Assembly (NCBI RefSeq): GCF_030177755.1 | Contig: NZ_CP126539.1 | Span: forward strand, 3,594,001-3,658,000 | Origin: Devosia sp. RR2S18 | GTDB lineage: Bacteria; Pseudomonadota; Alphaproteobacteria; Rhizobiales; Devosiaceae | DNA length: 64,000 nt | Direction: 5' to 3' | Shown: one piece after another, positions 16,594 through 25,600 of the stretch | Position numbering within the stretch: the first letter of the stretch is position 1 | How the letters are laid out: the number at the start of each line of letters is the position of its first letter | The notes under the pieces: generated by a model | Seen by the model: the letters and a program-made list of their open reading frames with translations, nothing else | The model's database searches: none | What the model was told of the DNA's origin: nothing | Made by a program: the position numbers and the translations under genes

Positions 16594-17439
16594 ATGGCCA
16601 CCATCAGTGCCGACCGCATCGCCGTATCCACCTGGTCGCTCCACCGCCTCCTGGGCACCACCTATCCGCACGATCTGACCACTCTGGACGTGGGACCGGA
16701 GGATGCGACCTACGGGGAGGGCGAGGAATCGCTGCTGGGCCTGCCTTCGGTGCTGGCCAATCACGGCTACCATCGGCTGGAAATCGTCTCCTTCCACCTG
16801 CGCAGCCGCGACCCGGTCTATTTGGGAGAACTCCGCGACCAGCTCCGGGTCGCCAATGTGCGACTGCAGACCTTTCTCGTTGATGCCGGCGATATCAGCC
16901 ATCCCGAGCATGGGGCGCGCGACACGGCCTGGGTCGCCAGCTGGCTGGAAGTCGCCCGGGAACTGGGGGCCGAGAATGCGCGCATCATCGCCGGCAAGCA
17001 GAAGCCGACGCGCGATGCACTGGATCGCTCGGTCAAGGCGCTGACGGCGCTGAGCGACGCTAATGCAGGCTCCTCGATGCGGCTGGTTACCGAGAACTGG
17101 TTCGACCTCCTAGCCGAACCGGCCCATGTACACTTCCTGCTCGACAAGCTCGACGGCCGGATCGGCCTTCTCGGCGATTTCGGCAATTGGAGCGGCCCCA
17201 ACAAATATCCTGACCTGCAGTCGATCTTCGGGCGGGCGGAGCTCTGCCACGCCAAGGCACAGTTCATCGACGGGCAGCTCGATGCGGGAGATTACGGCCG
17301 CTGCGTCAGGCTTGCCGAAGCGACGGGCTATAGCGGCCCCTATACGCTGATCTTCGACAGCGAAAGCCATGGCGAATGGCATGGCCTTGGCATGGAGCGG
17401 GACTTCATCACGTCGCTCGAGCTCGATAGCGCGTCGTAG
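16594..17439 (+). CDS. sugar phosphate isomerase/epimerase-like TIM-barrel protein
   Basis: The 281-residue protein has the AP-endonuclease-2/xylose-isomerase-like TIM-barrel pattern: the ISADRIAVSTWSL start, RLEIVSFH, a metal-site-like TENWFDL, LLGDFGNWSG, and HAKAQFIDG near the C-terminus. The substrate is unknown. The position after the lactonase suggests a job in fucose, galactose or rhamnose breakdown, but 140 bp separate the genes. GGGAAGAG before ATG 16594 decides the start. It could also act on another sugar or a cyclitol. Confidence 0.75.
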   Translation: MATISADRIAVSTWSLHRLLGTTYPHDLTTLDVGPEDATYGEGEESLLGLPSVLANHGYHRLEIVSFHLRSRDPVYLGELRDQLRVANVRLQTFLVDAGDISHPEHGARDTAWVASWLEVARELGAENARIIAGKQKPTRDALDRSVKALTALSDANAGSSMRLVTENWFDLLAEPAHVHFLLDKLDGRIGLLGDFGNWSGPNKYPDLQSIFGRAELCHAKAQFIDGQLDAGDYGRCVRLAEATGYSGPYTLIFDSESHGEWHGLGMERDFITSLELDSAS

Positions 17440-17579
17440 CAGGCCAGATGATCACGCGCTGGCCGAGAATATCAACCGTACCTACGGTTTAGCTGCGCCC
17501 GCCGTTAGTGTTAACAAAGTGTTTCGATTTCCTCTGGTGCTCAGTGGGGTATCTTCTCCGTGAGCCAAGGAGGTGGACC

Positions 17580-17807
17580 ATGGACTGGCAGATCATTGCG
17601 ATGGCAGCGCTCAGCCTAAGCGCTTTGCTTGGGTTCTTTGCCCTTGGGCCAGAGCCGCGCCAGCCGGCCAAGGCGCCGAGCCGTAGGAGAGATAGCGCGG
17701 CTATAGCACCGCATCGCGCCGCACCGGCGACTGCTGCCTCGCAGGGCTTGCCGGCAGACCCGGAGATCTCCGCCCGCTTTGCCCGCGCGCTCCAAGCGCT
17801 GCAGTAG
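17580..17807 (+). CDS. small single-pass membrane protein, unknown
   Basis: A 75-residue product starts after a strong AAGGAGG site (17568-17574). Residues 4-22 are hydrophobic (IIAMAALSLSALLGFFAL), followed by an Arg/Pro/Ala-rich tail that probably lies in the cytoplasm. I recognise no family. Nothing nearby gives it a job; it stands alone before an intergenic hairpin. Confidence 0.6.
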   Translation: MDWQIIAMAALSLSALLGFFALGPEPRQPAKAPSRRRDSAAIAPHRAAPATAASQGLPADPEISARFARALQALQ

Positions 17808-17824
17808 GATCTGGCAGCCCCCTT

Positions 17825-17855
17825 CCTTACCCTCACCGCGAGAGGGAGGGTAAGG
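17825..17855. terminator. intergenic hairpin, bidirectional end between convergent genes
   Basis: CCTTACCCTC (17825-17834) pairs perfectly with GAGGGTAAGG (17846-17855) over an 11-nt loop, between a plus-strand and a minus-strand gene end. There is no T-run. It is the same type of C-rich/G-rich sequence as the repeats at 8947 and 26221. Confidence 0.6.
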
Positions 17856-17878
17856 AGAATATGGTGCCAGGTGGGAGC

Positions 17879-19267
17879 CTACTGCTTGTCGTCGAGCGGC
17901 TGGAGATTAGCGAAGAGGCTGGGCAGGAGTTCGGTCACCGTTGGGTGGATGAACATGGTGTTGGTGAGCGTGGTGTAGGGCAGATCGCCCGTCATCAGCA
18001 GCAACATGGATTGCACTACCTCGTCGGCCTGGATGCCCAGGAGCGAGGCCCCGAGGATGCGCTTGGTGTCGGCGTCGACCAGCACCTTCATCAGGCCCTC
18101 GGTTTCGCCGCGCTCACGAGCGCGCGCCACCTTGCTCATGGGCATAGTGGCTGAGAGCACCTGCCTGCCCGACTGGCGCGCCTCGGCCTCGTTCATGCCG
18201 ATGCGGCCGAGCGGTGGGTCGATATAGAGGGCGTAGACCGGGACCCGGCCGCCGATGGAGCGGCTACCGCCCTCGATCACATTGTCGGCGACAGTCTCGA
18301 AGTCGTTGTAGGAGGTATGGGTGAAGGCGCCGCGGCCGTTGACGTCCCCCATGGCCCAGATGCCATCGATCTTGGTACGAAGATGATCATCGACGGGGAT
18401 ATAGCCGTGTTTGTCGGGCTCGAGGCCGGCGGCAGCCAGATTGAGTTCGGCCGTGTTGGGCTTGCGACCCAACGCGATCAACAGGTGTGAACCCTCCACC
18501 GAAGCTCTCCGCTCCCCCGTCTTGAGCGACAGCAGCTGGCCATTTCCGGCGCGAGCGACCGCTTCAACCGTCGTGTTGAAGAGGAAGCTAACACCCTCGG
18601 CTTCGCAGATCTTGCGCACGGCCGCCGAAATGTCCTCATCCTCCCGGCTGGCGGGGCGTGAGCCGCGGTCGATGACGGTAACCTTGGAGCCGAAGCGGGC
18701 ATACATCTGCGCAAATTCCAGCCCCACATAGCTGGCGCCGATGATGATCAGATGGCTTGGTAAGACATCAAGCTCGAGAATGGAGCTGTTGGTGAGGTAG
18801 GATACCCGATCGAGGCCTGGCCAGTCGGGGATCATCGGGCTGGCGCCGGTATTGATGAAAATCTGGGGTGCGGTGAGCGTGCGGCCATTCACCGTCACTT
18901 CGGTGGGCGAGACGAAGCTGCCAGAGCCCTTGATGTATTCGAGCGTCTCAAGTCCGCCGATCCACTCGTGGAGGCTCTTGACCGAAGCGCCGACCACCTT
19001 GTCCTTGCGCGCCATCACCGCCTTCATGTCGACGGTGACCGTTCCCTTGATGCCGACGCCGTAGTCACCGGCACGCCGCGCCATCCAAGCCGCGCGGGCG
19101 CTGGCCACCAGCGTCTTGGTGGGCGTGCAGCCATCATTGACGCAGGTACCGCCAAGATGCTCGCGCTCGATCAGCGCGACCTTCTTGTTGGCGCTCGCCA
19201 GCTTGGCTCCAAGAAACGGGCCGGATTGGCCCGCACCGATGATGATGGCGTCGACGTGTTCGCTCAT
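17879..19267 (-). CDS. FAD-dependent disulfide oxidoreductase, mercuric-reductase-like
   Basis: This 462-residue class I pyridine-nucleotide disulfide oxidoreductase has the FAD motif IIGAGQSG, the redox pair in GGTCVNDGCTPTK, an NAD(P)-binding motif IIGASYVGLEFAQ, the second FAD motif AMGDVNG, and a dimerisation domain ending with FIHPTVTELLPSL. It has no N-terminal metal-binding domain and no vicinal Cys pair at the C-terminus, so it is unlikely to be a true mercuric reductase. Substrate unknown. It lies next to sthA on the same strand. ATG 19267 precedes the conserved FAD motif; an in-frame TTG six codons upstream is an alternative. Confidence 0.87.
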   Translation of the reverse strand: MSEHVDAIIIGAGQSGPFLGAKLASANKKVALIEREHLGGTCVNDGCTPTKTLVASARAAWMARRAGDYGVGIKGTVTVDMKAVMARKDKVVGASVKSLHEWIGGLETLEYIKGSGSFVSPTEVTVNGRTLTAPQIFINTGASPMIPDWPGLDRVSYLTNSSILELDVLPSHLIIIGASYVGLEFAQMYARFGSKVTVIDRGSRPASREDEDISAAVRKICEAEGVSFLFNTTVEAVARAGNGQLLSLKTGERRASVEGSHLLIALGRKPNTAELNLAAAGLEPDKHGYIPVDDHLRTKIDGIWAMGDVNGRGAFTHTSYNDFETVADNVIEGGSRSIGGRVPVYALYIDPPLGRIGMNEAEARQSGRQVLSATMPMSKVARARERGETEGLMKVLVDADTKRILGASLLGIQADEVVQSMLLLMTGDLPYTTLTNTMFIHPTVTELLPSLFANLQPLDDKQ

Positions 19268-19335
19268 GAGGTTCTTGTTCCGCAACGCAGCGATCCTACG
19301 CCTTGCCGGCGCCAGGACGCCAGTGGGTCCTGTGC

Positions 19336-20754
19336 TTACGCATGACCTTGCGCGATAGGCGTCTGGTGCGGCATGCGGTTCCAGGCGTCGAGCGCGGCGA
19401 TCTTGTAGGCTTCGGCAAGGGTGGGATAGTTGAAGGCGTTCTCGACGAAATAATCGAGCGTGCCGCCGAGGTTGAGCACCGCCTGGCCGATATGGACCAG
19501 TTCGGTCGCCCCTTCGCCAACGATATGGACGCCGAGGAGCTTTCGCGTCTCAAGCGAGAAGATCATCTTCATCATGCCCGACTGCAGCCCCATGATGTGG
19601 CCGCGCGACGTCTCCCGGAAGCGGGCGACGCCGCTCTCATAGGGAACTCCCTGCTCGCGCACTTCGGCTTCGGTCAGCCCGACCGTAGAAATTTCGGGCA
19701 CTGCATAGATGCCATAGGGGAAGAACTCGGGTGCCGGCGGCATGGCGGCGCCGCAGGCGTGGAGGGCGGCGATGCGCCCCTGCTCCATGGAGGTGGAGGC
19801 TAGCGAGGGCCAGCCGATGACGTCACCGGTGGCATAGATGTTGCGGATTTCGGTCTGAAAGGTCAGCGGATCGACCTTGAGCCGGCCGCGGGCGTCGGGC
19901 ACCACGCCACAGCAATCGAGACCCAGATCGGCCGTGGCCCCGACCCGGCCAGCGGCATAGAGCAGCATGTCGGAGCGCAACTGGCGGCCATCGGCAAGGA
20001 TGGCATTGGGGTGGCCATCTTCGTCGAGTTCGACCTTGTCGACGCGGGCGCCCAGGCGCAACGTGACACCGCGCTGGCGCAGTTCCGAAATGAATTCCTC
20101 GATGATCTCGCGATCAATGAAATCGAGGATGGTTTCGCGCGGCTCGACGATGGTAACGGGCACATCGAGCGCCGAATAAATGGTGGCATATTCAATGCCG
20201 ATAACGCCAGCACCTACCACAGTGAGGCTGCGCGGCACTCGCGGCTCCTCGGCAACGCTGTCGCTGTCGAGCACGGAATGGCTGTTGAAGGGGATATGAG
20301 GCGGCCGATAGGGCGCGGTGCCCACGGCAATCACGGCATGGTCGAAGCCGAAGGTGTGCTCTTCGCCCTCATGATCGGTGACGCAGATGCGCTTGGCGTC
20401 GAGAAACCGCGCCTTGCCGCCGAAGGTCTTGACGCCATTGCGGGCGAATTGGTGCTCGAGCACCTCGATTTCATAATCCAGCGTCTTTTTGAGGCGGACG
20501 CCGAGATCCTTGCCCTGGATGTCCTTCTTGACCCGGTAGGAGAGCCCATAAAAGCCCCGCTCGCGCCAGCCGGAGAGGTTGAGCACCGTCTCGCGCAGCG
20601 TTTTGGAGGGAATGGTGCCGGTATGCACGGACACGCCACCCAAGCGCAGGCGGTTCTCCACCACGAGCACCGACTTGCCGAGCTTGGCTGCCTGCACGGC
20701 GGCGCGACGTCCGGCAGGGCCACTGCCGATGACCACCATTTCATAGTGCTGCAC
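19336..20754 (-). CDS. sthA: soluble pyridine nucleotide transhydrogenase
   Basis: A 472-residue flavoprotein that exchanges hydride between NADPH and NAD+ in the cytoplasm. It has the FAD motif VIGSGPAGRRAA, the SthA-type GGVSVHTGTIPSKTLRE in which both redox cysteines of the disulfide reductases are missing, a second dinucleotide motif VVGAGVIGIEYA, and ATGDVIGWPSLAS. Length and the cysteine loss match SthA (Si-specific transhydrogenase). AGGAG before GTG 20754 supports that start; the frame continues upstream with no homology. It is followed by the mercuric-reductase-like paralogue. Confidence 0.9.
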   Translation of the reverse strand: MQHYEMVVIGSGPAGRRAAVQAAKLGKSVLVVENRLRLGGVSVHTGTIPSKTLRETVLNLSGWRERGFYGLSYRVKKDIQGKDLGVRLKKTLDYEIEVLEHQFARNGVKTFGGKARFLDAKRICVTDHEGEEHTFGFDHAVIAVGTAPYRPPHIPFNSHSVLDSDSVAEEPRVPRSLTVVGAGVIGIEYATIYSALDVPVTIVEPRETILDFIDREIIEEFISELRQRGVTLRLGARVDKVELDEDGHPNAILADGRQLRSDMLLYAAGRVGATADLGLDCCGVVPDARGRLKVDPLTFQTEIRNIYATGDVIGWPSLASTSMEQGRIAALHACGAAMPPAPEFFPYGIYAVPEISTVGLTEAEVREQGVPYESGVARFRETSRGHIMGLQSGMMKMIFSLETRKLLGVHIVGEGATELVHIGQAVLNLGGTLDYFVENAFNYPTLAEAYKIAALDAWNRMPHQTPIAQGHA

Positions 20755-20842
20755 GGATGCTACTCCTGTTTGAGGAAGATCAAGGGGGCCAGCGCGCGGC
20801 AAAGGCGGGTCTGGTGAGATAATGAGGGAGCAGGCCGCCGGT

Positions 20843-21703
20843 TCAATCGCCCAGGAACACGTCCTCGGTGGGCTCAAGTCCATAGAAGCGACAGACCACG
20901 TCCCAGCCTTCCTCAGCACTATCGACCACGGTGAAGAGCTCGGGGTCATCAGGAGCAATGGTGCCGGCATCGGCCAGCGCCTGAAAATCGATGACCTTGC
21001 CCCAGAAATCAGCGCCGAACAGCAACACCGGCACCCGGTCCATGCGGCCGGTCTGGATCAGCGTCAGCGCTTCGAAGAACTCGTCCAGCGTGCCGAAGCC
21101 GCCCGGGAAGACGGCAATGGCCTTGGCGCGCATCAGGAAGTGGATCTTGCGGGTGGCGAAATAGTGGAAATTAAACGAGAGGTCGGGGGTGACGAAGCTG
21201 TTGGGGGCCTGCTCGTGCGGCAGCACGATATTGAGCCCGATAGACGGTGCGCACACATCGGCGGCACCGCGATTGCCCGCCTCCATGACACCGGGACCAC
21301 CGCCGGTGGTGACGACGAACTCCTTGTAGTCGAGCATCTTGGCTGTCTCGGAGGCAAGGCGCGCGAAGCGGCGGGCCTCCTCGTAGTAGCGGGCGGAATT
21401 TTCGAGATTGGCTTTCTGCGTCTCGTTCTTGGCCGCCCAGGCCGGCTTTCCCGGCTCGGGAATGCGGGCACCACCAAACAGCACCACGGTGGAATTGATG
21501 CCGCGCTCGCGCAGGTGGAATTCGGGCTTGAGATATTCGAGTTGGAAGCGGACGCCGCGAATATCCTCGGAAGTGAGGAAATCATCGTCGGCAAAGGCCA
21601 GCTTATAGGTGGGGGATTCGGTCTGCGGGGTCTGCGGGGCGCGCTTGGAGGCGGCAATATCTTCAACGGACGTACGCAGGGATGTCGGGCGGCGTCTGGC
21701 CAC
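20843..21703 (-). CDS. LOG family protein (TIGR00730-type Rossmann fold)
   Basis: The 286-residue protein carries the two family marks: GGGPGVMEAGNRGA (about residues 138-151) and PGGFGTLDEFFEAL (about 203-216). The LOG family includes cytokinin riboside phosphoribohydrolases and nucleotide 5'-monophosphate nucleosidases. The protein has a longer N-terminal part than the short bacterial LOG type, as is usual for the large-subclass members. The true activity here is unknown. Starts with GTG; the upstream region is short and divergent from the DUF817 gene. Confidence 0.85.
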   Translation of the reverse strand: MARRRPTSLRTSVEDIAASKRAPQTPQTESPTYKLAFADDDFLTSEDIRGVRFQLEYLKPEFHLRERGINSTVVLFGGARIPEPGKPAWAAKNETQKANLENSARYYEEARRFARLASETAKMLDYKEFVVTTGGGPGVMEAGNRGAADVCAPSIGLNIVLPHEQAPNSFVTPDLSFNFHYFATRKIHFLMRAKAIAVFPGGFGTLDEFFEALTLIQTGRMDRVPVLLFGADFWGKVIDFQALADAGTIAPDDPELFTVVDSAEEGWDVVCRFYGLEPTEDVFLGD

Positions 21704-21803
21704 GGGGCACTCTCACTTGTATGGGAGGCCGTACGGGGACGGCCACAATTCGGCGCTCTTGGAAAGGGCATAAACAGCCGCACCTCTGGGGGCAAGGGCG
21801 GGC

Positions 21804-22658
21804 ATGGCAATTCGGTTCACCAGCGTCGAGGCGGAGATCGACCGGGCCGCGCATCGCGTGCTCGCGCGACTGCCGCGCGGACGGGTCGCCGACGGCGTGG
21901 TGGAGTTCATCGTCTTCGGGCTTAAGCAGGCCTGGGCATGCCTATTTGGCGGGTTGATGCTAGCCATGATCCTCCTGACGCGCCTCTGGTGGCCCGAGCT
22001 GGGCCTCAACCGCTACGACTTCTGGTTCCTCGCGGCGCTGGCGATCCAACTGGGCATGATTGCGTTCCGGCTGGAGACGTTGGAAGAGGCGCGGGTCATC
22101 CTCATCTTCCATCTGGTCGGGACGGGCATGGAAGTGTTCAAGACCGCCGTTGGTTCCTGGGTCTATCCCGAAGCAGCGCTGCTGCGCATCGGTGGCGTGC
22201 CGCTATTTTCCGGGTTCATGTATGCCTGTGTCGGCAGCTACATGGCGCGCACGCAGCGCATTTTCGACGTCACCTTCTCGCGTTACCCCCCGGTGTGGAT
22301 GACGGCGATCCTTGCGGTCGCGGTCTACATCAACTTCTTCAGCCACCACTATATCTACGACTTCCGCTGGGTGCTGTTCGGCGCAACTGCCCTGCTCTAT
22401 TGGCGCACCACCATGCATTATCGAGTGTTCCGCTTCAGGCATCGCATGCCGATCCTGCTGGCGTTTCTTCTTGTGGCGGTCTTTATCTGGATTGCGGAGA
22501 ACATCGGCACCTGGTCGCGGGCCTGGATCTATCCGGGCCAGGAAGACAGTTGGTCGTTGGTTAGCTGGAGCAAGCTGGGCTCCTGGTACCTCTTGATGTT
22601 GATCTCGGTTGTGCTGGTGACGCTGGTGCATCCACCGCGCGAGCACCGCTTGTTATAA
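21804..22658 (+). CDS. DUF817 family membrane protein
   Basis: The 284-residue protein has about eight hydrophobic helices and conserved loops such as FKTAVGSWVYPE, the FSGFMYACVGSYM segment, FFSHHYIYDFRW and ENIGTWSRAWIYPGQ, which are the recognisable marks of DUF817 (YoaT-like) membrane proteins. The function of the family is not established. It stands alone, divergent from the LOG gene and followed by mazEF. Confidence 0.82.
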   Translation: MAIRFTSVEAEIDRAAHRVLARLPRGRVADGVVEFIVFGLKQAWACLFGGLMLAMILLTRLWWPELGLNRYDFWFLAALAIQLGMIAFRLETLEEARVILIFHLVGTGMEVFKTAVGSWVYPEAALLRIGGVPLFSGFMYACVGSYMARTQRIFDVTFSRYPPVWMTAILAVAVYINFFSHHYIYDFRWVLFGATALLYWRTTMHYRVFRFRHRMPILLAFLLVAVFIWIAENIGTWSRAWIYPGQEDSWSLVSWSKLGSWYLLMLISVVLVTLVHPPREHRLL

Positions 22659-22698
22659 CGATGTTGTAACGAACAACGTCCGGGGCTAGATTGTCACC

Positions 22699-22953
22699 AT
22701 GGAAACGGCAGTCAAAAAAATCGGCAATTCAGCCGGCGTGGTCATTCCCAAGCCCATGCTGCAGGAGATTGGCGCGGGCGCAGGCGACAAGGTCGATTTG
22801 AGCGTAGTCGACGGCAAAATCGTCATCGAACCGTTGCGCAAGTCTGTTCGGGAAGGCTGGGCGGAAGACGCTGCGCGTCTGGCTGCGCTGGGCGATGATG
22901 AACTGGTTTGGCCCGAGTTCGCGAATGACGCGGATGAGGACTGGACTTGGTAG
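22699..22953 (+). CDS. mazE: MazE-type antitoxin (AbrB/SpoVT fold)
   Basis: An 84-residue protein with an N-terminal swapped-hairpin DNA-binding domain (VKKIGNSAGVVIPKPMLQEIG and KVDLSVVDGKIVIEP) and an acidic, Trp-rich C-terminal tail that would bind and block the MazF toxin. It overlaps the toxin start by 7 nt. The pair most likely represses its own promoter, which lies in the 40 bp upstream. Confidence 0.9.
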   Translation: METAVKKIGNSAGVVIPKPMLQEIGAGAGDKVDLSVVDGKIVIEPLRKSVREGWAEDAARLAALGDDELVWPEFANDADEDWTW

Positions 22954-23267
22954 CTCGCGGGGAGGTCTGGCTGACCAAGCTTGACCCGACCGTTGGGGCC
23001 GAGATCCAAAAGACCCGTCCGGTAGTCGTTGTCTCTCCCGACGACATCAATCGACACCTGCGGCTGGCGACCGTGGCTCCTTTGACTTCGGGCAGCAGGC
23101 TTACGCGCTTTCGGGTCGCTACCGCGTTCCAGGGTAAGGACGGGCTGCTGTTGCTGGACCAGTTGCGCTCGGTGGACCACGCTAAATTTGTGCGGCGCCT
23201 CGGCACCATTGATCCCCAAACCTTGCATCACGCGCTCGCGGTATTGCGCGACCTCTTCGCAGAGTGA
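22947..23267 (+). CDS. mazF: MazF-type endoribonuclease toxin
   Basis: The 106-residue toxin has the PemK/MazF marks: RGEVWLTKLDPTVGAEIQKTRPVVVVS at the N-terminus, and QGKDGLLLLDQLRSVDHAKF with the catalytic Arg/Ser region. It would cut mRNA at specific short motifs when not held by MazE. No ATG is available at the front; TTG at 22947, overlapping the mazE end, is the natural start and would keep toxin output low. The pair is intact. Confidence 0.9.
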   Translation: MVARGEVWLTKLDPTVGAEIQKTRPVVVVSPDDINRHLRLATVAPLTSGSRLTRFRVATAFQGKDGLLLLDQLRSVDHAKFVRRLGTIDPQTLHHALAVLRDLFAE

Positions 23268-23302
23268 GGCCTTGCGTTCGGGCCCATAAATTCGCATATA
23301 GC

Positions 23303-23405
23303 CCCTCGGGAGGTTGGCGCGGACGTGTTCCTCGCCAACCGGGTCAGGTCCGGAAGGAAGCAGCCCCAACGAGATCCTCACGGGTCGTTGCCAGCCTCCT
23401 ACCAC
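23303..23405 (+). ncRNA. ffs: signal recognition particle RNA (4.5S type)
   Basis: The conserved SRP core GGTCAGGTCCGGAAGGAAGC lies at 23343-23362. The flanks GGAGGTTGGC and GCCAGCCTCC (about 23310-23319 and 23391-23400) close the long helix. It sits just upstream of dnaX, its usual place in this order. With Ffh it forms the particle that brings membrane proteins to the translocon. The ends are set from the closing helix and are accurate to several bases. Confidence 0.93.
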
Positions 23406-23467
23406 GCCCTATGATGATCGGATGATCACAGGCAGATTCCCGATAAACCAGAGGATGGAAGGGCAGG

Positions 23468-25228
23468 ATGGCTGACGCTGCGACCTCGCCCTATTTGGTG
23501 CTCGCCCGCAAATACCGCCCGCGCGATTTCACGACGCTGGTCGGACAGGATGCGATGGTGCAGACGCTGGACAATGCGTTCAAGCAGAACCGCATCCACC
23601 ATGCCTTTATCCTGACCGGGGTGCGCGGCGTGGGCAAGACCACCACCGCGCGCATTCTGGCGCGGGCCTTCAACTATGAAGACGCCGCTGGCCGCCGGCC
23701 GACCCTCGATCTCAGCGTGGAAGGCGAGCATTGCCGCGCCATCATCGAGGGGCGCCATGTCGACGTGGTCGAGATGGACGCCGCGTCCAATACCGGCATT
23801 GGCGACATCCGCGAGATCATCGACTCGGTGAAGTATGGACCGGTGTCGGCGCCCTACAAGGTCTACGTGATCGACGAGGTGCATATGCTCTCGACGGCGG
23901 CCTTCAACGGACTGCTGAAGACGCTCGAAGAGCCGCCGCCCTATGTGAAGTTCATCTTTGCCACCACCGAGATCCGCAAGGTGCCGGTGACAATCCTGTC
24001 GCGCTGCATGCGGTTCGATCTGCGACGCATCACGCCCGAGGTGATGACGGCTTATCTCGAATCCATCCTCAATCAGGAAGGCATCGGCTTCGAGCCCGAG
24101 GCGCTGGCGATGATCGTTCGGGCGGGCGAAGGCTCGGCGCGGGACAATCTCTCCCTCCTCGACCAGGCGATTGCGCACGGCAATGGCATGGTGACCGCTG
24201 CAACGGTCAAGGCGATGCTGGGCCTGGGTGACCGGGCCCGGGTGATCGATCTCTTTGAGGACGTGATGGGCGGGCGCATCGCGGATGGGCTGACCACGCT
24301 GAAGGCGCTCTACGACATGGGCGCCGATCCACAGACGCTGCTCGCCGATCTCGCCGAATTCACGCATCTGGTGACGCGCATCAAGGTGGTGCCGGCGGCG
24401 GCCGATGATCTGTCGCTGACGCCCGACGAGCGGACGCGCGGCGCCGATCTTGCCGGCAAGCTAGCCATGCGCGCCCTGACACGCGCCTGGCAGATCCTCT
24501 TCAAGGGCCATGAGGAAGTCGCCCGCGCCAGCAATGCGCTGCAGGCGGCAGAGATGACGCTGATCCGGCTGGCCTATGCTGCCGACCTCCCCAGCCCCGA
24601 CGAATTGATCGCCAAGCTCTCCAACCAGCCGGCTCCCGCGCCGGCGCTGCCCCCATCAGCCCAGCCCAGCCGCTCTTTGCCCAGCGGCAATGGCGGAGCC
24701 AGCGGGGGCGGCGGTGGCAATGCCTTGCGGATCGAATCGTCGCAGCCGGAGCCGGTGAACGCCGTTGCGCCGCAACCTGATGCACCACAGGCCCAGGCGG
24801 CGCTGGCGACCGTTTCGAGCTACAAGGAATTGATTGCGTTGGCCACGGCCAAGCGCGACGTTCTGGTAAAGCTGGCGCTTGAAGGCTCGATGCGGCCGGT
24901 CTCGTTCGAGCAGGGCCGTATCGAGGTGGTCCTCACCGAGGGCGTGGACCCCGGCATAATCGGCACTCTCTCAGCGCGCCTCCAGGCCTGGACCGGACAG
25001 CGCTGGCTGGTCACCGTTTCGACCAAGGCGCCCGAGGGGCTGACCTTGCGGCAAGAAAAAGAACAGCGGCAGCAGGCGGCAACCGCCGCCGCGCATGACG
25101 ACCCGCTGGTGAAGGCCATTCTGGAAACCTGGCCGGGCGCCAAGGTTGTCAATGTCACCGTGCGGGACGACCCCGCCACACCCGAAACCGAGCTACCCCC
25201 GCCACCACCCGAGGAGGACGACGAATGA
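23468..25228 (+). CDS. dnaX: DNA polymerase III subunit gamma/tau
   Basis: The 586-residue clamp-loader ATPase has [12 protein letters not shown], Walker [12 protein letters not shown] (about residues 48-58), Walker [11 protein letters not shown], and the sensor-1 region [17 protein letters not shown]. Of the four zinc-binding cysteines of the E. coli protein only one remains here (GEHCRAI). A Pro/Ala/Gly-rich linker (about 385-440) leads to the polymerase-binding C-terminal domain. It lies between ffs and ybaB; the next start overlaps by 4 nt. No clear frameshift site for a gamma form was identified. Confidence 0.96.
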   Translation: MADAATSPYLVLARKYRPRDFTTLVGQDAMVQTLDNAFKQNRIHHAFILTGVRGVGKTTTARILARAFNYEDAAGRRPTLDLSVEGEHCRAIIEGRHVDVVEMDAASNTGIGDIREIIDSVKYGPVSAPYKVYVIDEVHMLSTAAFNGLLKTLEEPPPYVKFIFATTEIRKVPVTILSRCMRFDLRRITPEVMTAYLESILNQEGIGFEPEALAMIVRAGEGSARDNLSLLDQAIAHGNGMVTAATVKAMLGLGDRARVIDLFEDVMGGRIADGLTTLKALYDMGADPQTLLADLAEFTHLVTRIKVVPAAADDLSLTPDERTRGADLAGKLAMRALTRAWQILFKGHEEVARASNALQAAEMTLIRLAYAADLPSPDELIAKLSNQPAPAPALPPSAQPSRSLPSGNGGASGGGGGNALRIESSQPEPVNAVAPQPDAPQAQAALATVSSYKELIALATAKRDVLVKLALEGSMRPVSFEQGRIEVVLTEGVDPGIIGTLSARLQAWTGQRWLVTVSTKAPEGLTLRQEKEQRQQAATAAAHDDPLVKAILETWPGAKVVNVTVRDDPATPETELPPPPPEEDDE

Positions 25229-25548
25229 AAGACATCATGGGCATGATGAAGGCCGCCAACGAGATGAAAGACAAGATGGAGGCCATGCAGGCCGAGCTTG
25301 CCGAGCTCGTGGTGGAAGGCCGCTCCGGTGGCGGCATGGTGACCGTGTCGCTGAGCGGCAAGGGCGACATGAAGGGCCTCAAGATCGACCCCAGCCTGTT
25401 CAAGGATGACGATGTCGAGGTGCTCGAGGACCTGATCATCGCCGCGCATAACGACGCCAAATCGCGCAGCGAGGAGGAAATGCAGAAGAAGATGGCCGAA
25501 GTGACCTCCGGCCTGCCCATTCCGCCGGGCATGAAGTTCCCGTTCTAG
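25225..25548 (+). CDS. ybaB: YbaB/EbfC nucleoid-associated protein
   Basis: This 107-residue protein has the family pattern: a Met-rich N-terminal helix ([22 protein letters not shown]), a central sheet with [25 protein letters not shown], and the closing [11 protein letters not shown]. Homodimers bind DNA and influence nucleoid organisation. The gene sits between dnaX and recR, its standard place, and is coupled to dnaX by an ATGA overlap. Confidence 0.95.
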   Translation: MKDIMGMMKAANEMKDKMEAMQAELAELVVEGRSGGGMVTVSLSGKGDMKGLKIDPSLFKDDDVEVLEDLIIAAHNDAKSRSEEEMQKKMAEVTSGLPIPPGMKFPF

Positions 25549-25600
25549 GACTGACCCGCACGGGAGGGCTCCGCCACTAAAATACCGATGAGTTCCTGAG

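Noticed and set aside
17879..19267. True mercuric reductase (merA)
   Set aside because: The N-terminal metal-binding domain and the C-terminal vicinal cysteines are missing and no mer genes are near.
20822..21925. A 367-codon plus-strand frame across the LOG gene
   Set aside because: The minus-strand LOG motifs are unmistakable; the plus frame is low-complexity and ends inside another gene.
23468..25228. Programmed frameshift for a short gamma form in dnaX
   Set aside because: No slippery A-run with a following stem could be identified at the expected place.
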